Source: Mycolicibacter senuensis
Lineage (GTDB): Bacteria; Actinomycetota; Actinomycetes; Mycobacteriales; Mycobacteriaceae
Assembly (NCBI RefSeq): GCF_002101885.1
Contig: NZ_LQPS01000047.1
Location: forward strand, 1-64,000
Reading direction: 5' to 3'
Length of the DNA stretch: 64,000 nt
Shown here: one piece after another, positions 57,041 to 64,000 of the stretch
Layout: each line of letters opens with the position of its first letter
Numbering within the stretch: position 1 is the stretch's first letter
Translations under genes and position numbers: made by a program
Notes under the pieces: generated by a model
What the model saw: the letters and a program-made list of their open reading frames with translations, nothing else
Told to the model about the DNA's origin: nothing
Databases searched by the model: none

Positions 57041-57427
57041 TCAGAAAAGCGCGAGCAGGGCCACCAGGTCGGCCGCCAGCAGCACCCAGCCGCACGCCCA
57101 GACCGCGATCCCGCCCCGGTGCGTTGCGAAGAAGAACGCCAGAAACAAGGTCAGCGCCGCAACGGCCGCCGCGCCGTGGTAAAGCAGGCCGAACAGTGAC
57201 CCGTCCAGCTGCAGGCCGGGGCAGGCCGCGGTGCTGCACAACGCGGTGCCGGCCACCGCGCCCGGCGCGAACTCCATCAGCAGCACGGCGGCCGGCGCGG
57301 TCAGCAGCGACAACGTCCAGTTGATCCAGGTCCAGTCGCGCTGCGGCGCTTCCCGGGCGCGCGGTGCCGCTGCCGCGTCGGCGAATATCGGCCGCCCCGG
57401 CGGCGTCCTGTCATCCAGAATGGTCAT
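57041..57427 (-). CDS. Small membrane protein (paralogue of 38219-38569)
   Basis: A 128-aa protein with three or four hydrophobic helices and a Cys-bearing loop (ALCSTAACPGLQ) after the first. It aligns over its length with the protein at 38219-38569. ATG at 57427 lies 34 bp from a perfect SigF-like promoter. Function unknown; the shared loop with two Cys may be redox-active outside the membrane. Confidence 0.8.
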   Translation of the reverse strand: MTILDDRTPPGRPIFADAAAAPRAREAPQRDWTWINWTLSLLTAPAAVLLMEFAPGAVAGTALCSTAACPGLQLDGSLFGLLYHGAAAVAALTLFLAFFFATHRGGIAVWACGWVLLAADLVALLALF

Positions 57428-57460
57428 ACCCCGCCCCCCTGTCACCGCCACGGCTCGCGG

Positions 57461-57486
57461 ATACCCGCTGCTGAGCGCCGCAAAAC
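57461..57486 (-). promoter_or_regulatory. SigF-like promoter, small membrane protein
   Basis: On the minus strand GTTT (57483-57486), 16 bp, GGGTAT (57461-57466): perfect match. Confidence 0.82.
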
Positions 57487-57530
57487 CGCACCACCGGGCA
57501 GCACCGCCCCGAAGTTGGCACGATGGCGGG

Positions 57531-60500
57531 GTGAGCCGAGAAACCCCAGCCGCGCTGGCCCGGTTCTCGGCGCTGACCCGGGACTGGTTCACCGGTACCT
57601 TCGCCGCACCGACCGAGGCGCAGGAGCAGGCCTGGTCGGCGATCGCCGACGGACACAACACCCTGGTGGTGGCGCCCACCGGTTCGGGCAAGACGCTGGC
57701 GGCGTTCCTGTGGGCGCTGGACCGGCTGGCCGCAGCCCCGGATGCGCGATCGGGACATACCCGGGTGCTCTACGTGTCGCCGCTCAAGGCGCTGGCGGTC
57801 GACGTCGAACGCAACCTGCGCACCCCGCTGGCCGGCATCGCCCGCATCGCGGCGCACCCTGACTATGCGGGCCTGCCCGCGCCGGCCATCACGGTCGGGG
57901 TCCGCTCCGGCGACACCTCCGCGGCGCGGCGGCGCGAGCTGGTCGCGCACCCACCCGACATCCTGATCACCACCCCGGAGTCACTGTTTCTGATGCTGAC
58001 GTCGGCGGCGCGCGAGGCGCTGACCGGGGTGCAGACGGTGATCGTCGACGAGGTGCACGCGGTGGCCGGCACCAAGCGCGGCAGCCACCTGGCGCTGTCC
58101 CTGGAGCGCCTCGATGCGATGCTGGCGCGGCCGGCGCAGCGGATCGGCCTGTCCGCCACCGTGCGGCCCGCCGAAGAGGTCGCCCGGTTCCTGTCCGGGC
58201 AGTCCCCGACCAGGATCGTGGCCCCGCCGGCGGCCAAGACGTTCGAGCTGACGGTGCAGGTTCCGGTGCCGGATATGGCCAGCCCCGCCGAAGGCACCAT
58301 CTGGCCGCAGGTGGAGGAACGCATCGTGGACCTCATCGAGGCCCACCGCTCCTCGATCGTGTTCGCCAACTCGCGGCGGCTGGCCGAGCGACTGACCGCA
58401 CGGCTCAACGAGATTCACGCCGAGCGTTGCGAAGACGACACCGCTCCGGTGCTGGCGCGGGCCCACCACGGTTCGGTGTCCAAGGAGACCCGCGCCGCAG
58501 TCGAGGAGGATCTGAAAAGCGGGCGGCTGCGGGCGGTGGTCGCGACCTCGAGCCTGGAGCTGGGCATCGACATGGGTGCCGTCGACCTGGTCATCCAGAT
58601 CGAGGCGCCGCCGTCGGTGGCCAGCGGCCTGCAGCGCATCGGGCGGGCCGGCCACCAGGTCGGGGAGGTCTCGGCGGGGGTGCTGATCCCCAAGCACCGC
58701 ACCGATCTGATCGGCTGCGCGGTCTCGGTGCAGCGGATGCTGACCGGCCAGATCGAGACGCTGACGGTGCCGGCCAATCCACTGGACATCCTGGCCCAGC
58801 ACACGGTGGCCGCGGCTGCGCTGGAGCCGCTGGACGCCGAGGCCTGGTTCGACACGGTGCGCCGGGCCGCCCCCTTCGCGACGTTGCCGCGCAGCGTGTT
58901 CGAGGCCACCCTGGACCTGCTCTCGGGGAAGTACCCGTCGACCGAGTTCGCCGAGCTGCGGCCGCGGCTGGTCTATGACCGCGACGCCGGCACGTTGACC
59001 GGCCGGCCCGGCGCCCAGCGGCTGGCCGTCACATCCGGTGGCGCCATCCCGGACCGCGGCCTGTTCGCGGTGTATCTGGCCGGCGCCCAGAAGCCGTCCC
59101 GGGTCGGTGAACTCGACGAGGAGATGGTCTACGAATCGCGGCCCGGCGACGTGATCTCGCTGGGCGCCACCAGCTGGCGCATCACCGAGATCAGCCACGA
59201 CCGGGTGCTGGTCGCCCCGGCGCCCGGCCAGCCCGGCCGGCTGCCGTTCTGGCACGGCGACGGCGTCGGCCGGCCGGCCGAACTCGGCGCCGCGCTCGGC
59301 GAGTTCACCGGCGAGCTGGCCGGTCTCGACCGTGCCGCCCTCGACAAACGCTGCGCCGGTTTGGGTTTCGACGACTACGCGGCTGACAACCTGTGGCGGC
59401 TGCTCGACGACCAGCGCACCGCCACGTCGACGGTTCCCACCGACACCACGCTGGTGGTGGAACGCTTCCGCGACGAGCTCGGCGACTGGCGGGTGGTGCT
59501 GCACTCGCCCTACGGGCTGCGGGTGCACGGCCCGCTGGCGCTGGCCGTGGGCCGGCGGCTGCACGAACGCTACGGCATCGACGAGAAACCGACCGCCTCC
59601 GACGACGGCATCGTGGTGCGGCTTCCCGACGCCGACACCGACGCAGCCTCCGAGGCACCCGGTGCGGACCTGTTCGTCTTCGACGCCGACGAGATCGAGC
59701 CGATCGTCACCGCCGAGGTGGGCGGCTCGGCGTTGTTCGCCAGCCGCTTCCGGGAGTGCGCGGCGCGGGCGTTGCTGTTGCCGCGCCGGCACCCCGGTCG
59801 CCGCACACCGTTGTGGCAGCAACGCCAGCGGGCCGCCCAATTGCTCGATGTGGCCCGCCGATACCCGGCGTTCCCGATCGTGCTGGAGACCGTGCGCGAG
59901 TGCCTGCAGGACGTCTACGACGTCCCCGCGCTGACGGAGTTGATGGCGCGGATCGCGCAGCGCCGGGTGCGGGTGGTGCAGGTCGAGACGGCCACCCCGT
60001 CGCCGTTCGCGGCCTCGTTGCTGTTCGGCTACGTCGGCGCGTTCATGTACGAGGGCGACAGCCCGCTGGCCGAGCGTCGCGCGGCGGCACTGTCGCTGGA
60101 CCCCACCCTGCTGGCGCAGCTGCTGGGCCGGGTCGAGTTGCGAGAATTGCTCGACCCCGACATCGTCGCCGCCGTCGCCGCCGAGTTGCAGCACCTGACC
60201 CCGGAGAAGGCCACCCGCGACGCCGAGGGGGTCGCGGATCTGTTGCGGCTGCTCGGACCGCTCACCACTGCGGAGGTCGCCGCGCGGGCCGGCGGATCGG
60301 AGGTGGGCGGTTGGCTCGAGCATCTGCTGTCCGCCCGGCGGGTACTGGCGGTGGCGTTCGCCGGGCGGTCCTGGTGGGTGGCGATCGAGGACATCGGCCG
60401 GCTACGCGACGGCATCGGGGTGGCGGTGCCGCCCGGGGTCCCGGCCGGTTTCACCGAACCGGTCAGCGACCCGCTGGGTGAGCTGCTGGGCCGGTTCGCC

Positions 60501-62006
60501 CGCACCCACGGCCCGTTCACCACCGGTCAGGCCGCGGACCGGTTCGGGCTGGGCACCCGGGTGGCCGCCGACGCGCTGGGCCGGCTGGCCGCCGACGGCC
60601 GGGTGGTGCGCGGCGAGTTCGCCGACTTCCCGGACTCTCCCGGCGAGCAGTGGTGCGACGCCCAGGTGCTGCGGATTCTGCGACGCCGGTCGCTGGCGGC
60701 GCTGCGTTCGGCGATCGAGCCGGTGTCCCCGGCGGCCTACGCGCGTTTCCTGCCGGCCTGGCAGCAGATCGGCGACCGCGGCGCCGCGTCCGGGCTCGAC
60801 GGGCTGGCCGGGGTGATCGAGCAACTGGCGGGTGTGCCGCTGCCGGCATCGGCGGTCGAGCCGCTGGTGCTGGCGGCGCGGGTGCGCGACTACTCCCCGG
60901 CCATGCTCGACGAGCTGCTGGCCTCCGGGGAGGTGCTGTGGTCCGGTGCGGGCGCCCCGGCCGGCAACGCACCGGCCGCCGACGGCTGGGTCACCTTCCA
61001 CACCGCCGAGTCGGCGCCGTTGACGCTGGCCCCCGGCGCGCCGATCGAATTCGGTACCGCCCACCGGCAGATCCTCGACGCGCTCGGCGGCGGCGGCGCG
61101 TTCTTCTTCCGCCAGCTCACCGGTGATGCGGGTGAAGCCGAGCTCAAAGCCGCACTGTGGGAATTGATCTGGGCGGGATGGGTCACCGGCGACACCTTCG
61201 CGCCGATGCGGACGGTGCTGGCAGGCACCCGGCGCTCCACCCCGGCACATCGCAGTAAGCGGCCGCCGCGACTGAGCCGGTACAGCGTCGCGCACGCCGC
61301 CGCCCGCCCCGCCGACCCGGCCGTGGCCGGACGCTGGTCGATGTTGCCGGCCACCGGGCCGGATGCGGGGTTCTCCACGGTGCGGGCGCACCACACCGCC
61401 GAGTTGCTGCTGCACCGCTACGGGGTGCTGACCCGCGGCGCGGTGGCCGCCGAGGCGGTGCCGGGCGGATTCGCCGGCCTCTACAAGGTGTTGACGGCCT
61501 TCGAGGAGGCCGGACGTTGCCAGCGTGGCTATTTCATCGAGTCGCTGGGCGCCGCCCAGTTCGCGCTGGCCTCGACCGTGGACCGGCTGCGCGGCTACCT
61601 CGACGGCGTCGACCCGGCGCGCCCGGAGTATCACGCGGTGGCGCTGGCCGCCGCCGACCCGGCCAACCCCTACGGGGCGGCACTGAGCTGGCCGGCGCAT
61701 CCCGGCACGGCCCGGCCGGGCCGCAAGGCGGGAGCGCTGGTGGTGCTGGTCGACGGCGAGCTGGTCTGGTTCGTCGAACGCGGCGGGAGGACACTGTTGA
61801 ACTTCGCCACCGGCGCCGACGCCGCCGAGGCGCAACGCGCCGCCGCCGGTGCACTGGCCCGGCTGATCGCCGACCGCCGGGTCGACGGAATCCTCATCGA
61901 GCGGGTGGACGGCGCGACGGTGCTAGAGATTCGCGACTCGCCGACCACGGCGGCCCTGGCCGACGCGGGATTTTCCCGCACCCCACGGGGATTGCGGCTG
62001 CGCTGA
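57531..62006 (+). CDS. lhr: ATP-dependent helicase Lhr
   Basis: A 1491-aa superfamily 2 DNA helicase, close to the length of mycobacterial Lhr (about 1500). Walker A is APTGSGKT (residues 48-55); the DEVH box is in VIVDEVHAVAGTKRG; motif VI is in SGLQRIGRAGHQVG. The helicase core is followed by a winged-helix region and the large Lhr C-terminal domain that translocates on single-stranded DNA and acts in repair. GTG at 57531 is used; the frame open to 57231 overlaps the divergent gene and its promoter. Stop/start overlap with nei2 (TGATG). Confidence 0.95.
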   Translation: MSRETPAALARFSALTRDWFTGTFAAPTEAQEQAWSAIADGHNTLVVAPTGSGKTLAAFLWALDRLAAAPDARSGHTRVLYVSPLKALAVDVERNLRTPLAGIARIAAHPDYAGLPAPAITVGVRSGDTSAARRRELVAHPPDILITTPESLFLMLTSAAREALTGVQTVIVDEVHAVAGTKRGSHLALSLERLDAMLARPAQRIGLSATVRPAEEVARFLSGQSPTRIVAPPAAKTFELTVQVPVPDMASPAEGTIWPQVEERIVDLIEAHRSSIVFANSRRLAERLTARLNEIHAERCEDDTAPVLARAHHGSVSKETRAAVEEDLKSGRLRAVVATSSLELGIDMGAVDLVIQIEAPPSVASGLQRIGRAGHQVGEVSAGVLIPKHRTDLIGCAVSVQRMLTGQIETLTVPANPLDILAQHTVAAAALEPLDAEAWFDTVRRAAPFATLPRSVFEATLDLLSGKYPSTEFAELRPRLVYDRDAGTLTGRPGAQRLAVTSGGAIPDRGLFAVYLAGAQKPSRVGELDEEMVYESRPGDVISLGATSWRITEISHDRVLVAPAPGQPGRLPFWHGDGVGRPAELGAALGEFTGELAGLDRAALDKRCAGLGFDDYAADNLWRLLDDQRTATSTVPTDTTLVVERFRDELGDWRVVLHSPYGLRVHGPLALAVGRRLHERYGIDEKPTASDDGIVVRLPDADTDAASEAPGADLFVFDADEIEPIVTAEVGGSALFASRFRECAARALLLPRRHPGRRTPLWQQRQRAAQLLDVARRYPAFPIVLETVRECLQDVYDVPALTELMARIAQRRVRVVQVETATPSPFAASLLFGYVGAFMYEGDSPLAERRAAALSLDPTLLAQLLGRVELRELLDPDIVAAVAAELQHLTPEKATRDAEGVADLLRLLGPLTTAEVAARAGGSEVGGWLEHLLSARRVLAVAFAGRSWWVAIEDIGRLRDGIGVAVPPGVPAGFTEPVSDPLGELLGRFARTHGPFTTGQAADRFGLGTRVAADALGRLAADGRVVRGEFADFPDSPGEQWCDAQVLRILRRRSLAALRSAIEPVSPAAYARFLPAWQQIGDRGAASGLDGLAGVIEQLAGVPLPASAVEPLVLAARVRDYSPAMLDELLASGEVLWSGAGAPAGNAPAADGWVTFHTAESAPLTLAPGAPIEFGTAHRQILDALGGGGAFFFRQLTGDAGEAELKAALWELIWAGWVTGDTFAPMRTVLAGTRRSTPAHRSKRPPRLSRYSVAHAAARPADPAVAGRWSMLPATGPDAGFSTVRAHHTAELLLHRYGVLTRGAVAAEAVPGGFAGLYKVLTAFEEAGRCQRGYFIESLGAAQFALASTVDRLRGYLDGVDPARPEYHAVALAAADPANPYGAALSWPAHPGTARPGRKAGALVVLVDGELVWFVERGGRTLLNFATGADAAEAQRAAAGALARLIADRRVDGILIERVDGATVLEIRDSPTTAALADAGFSRTPRGLRLR

Positions 62007-62764
62007 TGCCCGAGGGTGACACCGTCTTCCACACCGCGGCCGTACTCCGCGATGCGTTGACCGGAAAAACGTTGACCCGCTGCGACATCCGGGTTCCCCG
62101 CTATGCCGTCGTGGACCTCACCGGACAGCGGGTGGATGAGGTGATCAGCCGGGGCAAGCACCTGTTCATCCGGGTCGGGCAGGCCAGCATCCATTCGCAT
62201 CTGAAGATGGAGGGCAGCTGGCGGGTTGGCTCCCCGGTGCGGAGGGGCCCGCTCGACCATCGGGTGCGAATCATCCTGGAGGCCGGAGATGTTCGCGCTC
62301 TCGGCATCGATCTGGGGGTGCTGGAGGTGCTGGAGCGTGACCGCGACGGCGAGGCGGTCGCCCACCTGGGCCCGGACCTGCTCGGCCCCGACTGGGACCC
62401 GGGCACCGCCGTCGCCAACCTGCTGGCCGAGCCGCAGCGCCCGCTGGCCGCGGCGCTGTTGGATCAGCGGGTGCTGGCCGGCATCGGCAATGTCTACTGC
62501 AACGAATTGTGTTTCATCGTCGGACGATTGCCGACGTCCCCGGTTGCCGCGTTGACCGACCCGGCCCGGCTGGTGTCGCGGGCCCGAGAGATGCTGTGGG
62601 CCAATCGGCTGCGGTGGGCGCGCTGCACCACCGGGGACACCCGGCCGGGACGCCAACTGTGGGTGTACGGCCGGGCCGGCAAGCCCTGCCGGCGCTGCGG
62701 CACCGGGGTGGAATCGGACGGCGACGGCCGGATCAGTTTCTGGTGCGCCACCTGTCAGCGGTGA
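62006..62764 (+). CDS. nei2: Endonuclease VIII-like DNA glycosylase Nei2
   Basis: A 252-aa Fpg/Nei family bifunctional glycosylase/AP lyase that removes oxidised bases. Met is followed by the catalytic Pro-Glu (MPEGDTVFHTA); the H2TH region is LLDQRVLAGIGNVYCNELCF; the C-terminal zinc finger is CRRCGTGVES...CATCQR. ATG at 62006 overlaps the lhr stop by one base; lhr-nei2 is a conserved mycobacterial pair. A hairpin lies 25 bp after its stop. Confidence 0.95.
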   Translation: MPEGDTVFHTAAVLRDALTGKTLTRCDIRVPRYAVVDLTGQRVDEVISRGKHLFIRVGQASIHSHLKMEGSWRVGSPVRRGPLDHRVRIILEAGDVRALGIDLGVLEVLERDRDGEAVAHLGPDLLGPDWDPGTAVANLLAEPQRPLAAALLDQRVLAGIGNVYCNELCFIVGRLPTSPVAALTDPARLVSRAREMLWANRLRWARCTTGDTRPGRQLWVYGRAGKPCRRCGTGVESDGDGRISFWCATCQR

Positions 62765-62788
62765 ACCACGGCCCGGCCAAGGCGGCAC

Positions 62789-62820
62789 CCGACGCCCGGG
62801 GTGATGACCCTGGGCGTCGG
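62789..62820 (+). terminator. Hairpin terminator after nei2
   Basis: A 13-bp near-perfect inverted repeat (CCGACGCCC stem core, one G-T wobble) around a six-base loop, between nei2 and the convergent lipoprotein gene. Confidence 0.75.
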
Positions 62821-62861
62821 GCGTCGATATGCCTTAGCGAGGCGTCAGCGTCGCGGGCCGA

Positions 62862-63296
62862 TCACGGCCAGCCGCCACACCCCACGCCGGGCAGGCAGCC
62901 GCCGCCGCCGCCGGGTCCGCCCCAGCCGGTCGGGCCGCCCGGGATCTGGCCACCGCCGCCGCCGGGCCCGCCGCCGCCGGTGGGTCCACCGGGGATCTCA
63001 CCGCCGCCACCGCCCGGCCCGCCGCCACCGGTGGGCCCGCCGGGAATCTGGCCGCCACCGCCCCCGGGGCCGCCGCCACCGGTCGGACCACCGGGGGCTC
63101 CGGGCTCCCCCGGGTGCTCCCCGGGTGGCACGCCGGGTGCCGGTTCCATCGGAGTGGTCTCCATCGTGGTGGTTGTGGTGGTCTCTGTCGTGGTGGTGCT
63201 GGTCGGCGCTTCTTCCGTGGTGCCGCTGCAACCCGCCGCCACCAGCGCCGCTGTGCTTCCGAGGACGGCGATCGCCATCCTTCCGTGTGCCTTCAT
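62862..63296 (-). CDS. Gly/Pro-repeat lipoprotein
   Basis: A 144-aa exported protein. The signal peptide ends in a lipobox-like VAAGC (Cys23), so it is probably lipid-anchored. A Thr/Glu-rich spacer (residues 28-50) leads to four tandem 17-residue repeats of GGPTGGGGPGGGGG-x-IP from residue 69 to 136 and a short CLPGVGCGGWP end with two Cys. It looks like a cell-wall-spanning flexible protein. ATG at 63296. Confidence 0.78.
   Translation of the reverse strand: MKAHGRMAIAVLGSTAALVAAGCSGTTEEAPTSTTTTETTTTTTMETTPMEPAPGVPPGEHPGEPGAPGGPTGGGGPGGGGGQIPGGPTGGGGPGGGGGEIPGGPTGGGGPGGGGGQIPGGPTGWGGPGGGGGCLPGVGCGGWP
62889..63092. repeat. 51-bp tandem repeat, four copies
   Basis: Four in-frame 51-bp units encode the 17-residue GGPTGGGGPGGGGG-x-IP repeats of the lipoprotein. 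The last unit is degenerate (GGPTGWGG...CLP). Confidence 0.88.
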
Positions 63297-63346
63297 CAGA
63301 ATCAGACTCCCCTCTGCTCTGTCGTGCCTTCCTGTACCCGGCACGC

Positions 63347-63979
63347 TCAGCGCTGAAACGCGCGCCGGCTGACGAAGCAACGTGGCCGGTCAGACAACGG
63401 GTCGGTGAACTCGAGCCGCTGCGCCAGCAGTTGCAGCGGGGTGGAGAAGTCGTCTGGGGCGACCTCGACGATCTCCGGATAGAGCGGATCACCATCGATG
63501 GACAGGCCGAGCGAGGCCAGGTGCACCCGCAGTTGATGGGTGCGGCCGGTGCGCGGGGTCAGTCGGTAGCAGCCGTCTCCCAGCGCTTCGACCAGCGTTT
63601 CGGCGTTGGGTTCGCCGGGCTCCTCGCGGGCCTGCAGGCAGCCGCGCCGTTTGACGATCCGGTTGCGCACCAGCCGCGGAAACTCGCCGGTGGGCGGCGC
63701 TGACGAGCGCGCCAGGTACTGCTTGCGCACGGCCCCGCGGGCGAACAGCGTCTGATAGGGCCCGCGCAGCTCCCGGCGGGTGGTGAACAGCAGAACCCCG
63801 GCGGTGAGCCGGTCCAGGCGGTGCGCCGGGCTCAACTCGGGAAGTTCCAGCTCACGGCGCAGCCGCACCAGCGCCGTCTGGGCGACATGGCGGCCCCGGG
63901 GCATGGTCGACAGGAAATGCGGCTTGTCGACCACCACCAGGTCGTCGTCGCGGTGCAACACCGGGATCTCAAAGGGCAC
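63347..63979 (-). CDS. RluA family pseudouridine synthase
   Basis: A 210-aa RNA pseudouridine synthase. VVVDKPHFLSTMPRG opens the catalytic fold; the nucleophilic Asp is in AHRLDRLTAGVLLF; the later TPRTGRTHQLRVHLASLG and IDGDPLYP are RluA signatures. It lacks an S4 domain and matches the short pseudouridine synthases beside lhr-nei2 in mycobacteria. RNA target unknown. GTG at 63979, 21 bp from the window edge, so an earlier start outside the window cannot be excluded. Confidence 0.9.
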   Translation of the reverse strand: MPFEIPVLHRDDDLVVVDKPHFLSTMPRGRHVAQTALVRLRRELELPELSPAHRLDRLTAGVLLFTTRRELRGPYQTLFARGAVRKQYLARSSAPPTGEFPRLVRNRIVKRRGCLQAREEPGEPNAETLVEALGDGCYRLTPRTGRTHQLRVHLASLGLSIDGDPLYPEIVEVAPDDFSTPLQLLAQRLEFTDPLSDRPRCFVSRRAFQR

Positions 63980-64000
63980 GGGAACCTCTATCGGCAGGTC

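Noticed and set aside
57981..60323. Minus-strand 780-codon open frame inside lhr
   Set aside because: Opposite-strand shadow of the helicase core; no protein signatures.
62889..63092. Tandem repeat considered as a CRISPR array
   Set aside because: Units are in-frame, contiguous and encode a Gly-rich protein; there are no spacers or cas genes.

Overview
The window is high-GC actinobacterial DNA with a clear mycobacterial signature. It carries an antigen 85-type esterase, an MPT63-type secreted protein, two hemophore-like secreted proteins, two cutinase-like proteins, and the gene order usfY-rsbW-sigF followed by lhr-nei2. Most likely it is a non-tuberculous Mycobacterium/Mycolicibacterium chromosome. 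No rRNA, tRNA, phage, IS element or CRISPR array was seen.

Layout. 0.1-4.1 kb (minus): SDR, GMC oxidoreductase, its small subunit and a membrane protein. 4.2-8.5 kb: two small membrane proteins, two MEDS-domain regulators, a J-domain protein, and an Hsp20 gene divergent from a MerR regulator. 8.5-13 kb (minus): CDGSH protein and methylase, a TPP enzyme, UdgX and an F420-type oxidoreductase. 13-23.2 kb (minus): a tightly overlapping sugar operon (carbamoyltransferase, GT2-HAD fusion, GT9-GmhA fusion, HldE, SDR, GT9, UDP-glucose dehydrogenase) preceded by a UDP-xylose-synthase-like epimerase. 23.2-29.4 kb: MPT63-like protein, PAS-ANTAR, STAS-ATPase and GAF-ANTAR regulators, two glycosyltransferases and a STAS protein. 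29.4-33.3 kb: MFS transporter, cutinase, antigen 85-like esterase and a broken metallo-beta-lactamase. 33.1-45.6 kb: hemerythrin protein, PLP decarboxylase, an unusual molybdopterin oxidoreductase, PfpI protein, a beta-propeller lipoprotein, a cytochrome b/molybdopterin protein, a hemophore-like protein, a cutinase and an enolase-superfamily enzyme. 45.6-52 kb: GH15, Zn-alcohol dehydrogenase, two micro-genes, a second hemerythrin protein and an FAD-Rieske oxidoreductase. 52-57.5 kb: sigF, rsbW, usfY, CsbD, a GlnR-like regulator, a CBS protein and small stress proteins. 57.5-64 kb: lhr, nei2, a Gly-repeat lipoprotein and an RluA-type pseudouridine synthase.

The unifying signal is in the intergenic DNA. 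I read about 25 sites of the form GTTT (or one mismatch), 15-16 bp, then GGGTA(T/A/C/G), almost all correctly oriented just upstream of a start codon and often forming divergent or nearly leaderless promoters. This is the known mycobacterial SigF promoter pattern, and sigF with its anti-sigma factor lies inside the window. The region therefore reads as a general-stress island: SigF, a partner-switching layer (RsbW, STAS, MEDS, ATPase and ANTAR proteins), and effectors for redox, iron/oxygen sensing, chaperoning, DNA repair and envelope glycosylation. The heptose/uronate/carbamoyl sugar operon has a perfect-consensus site and is the most interesting candidate output.
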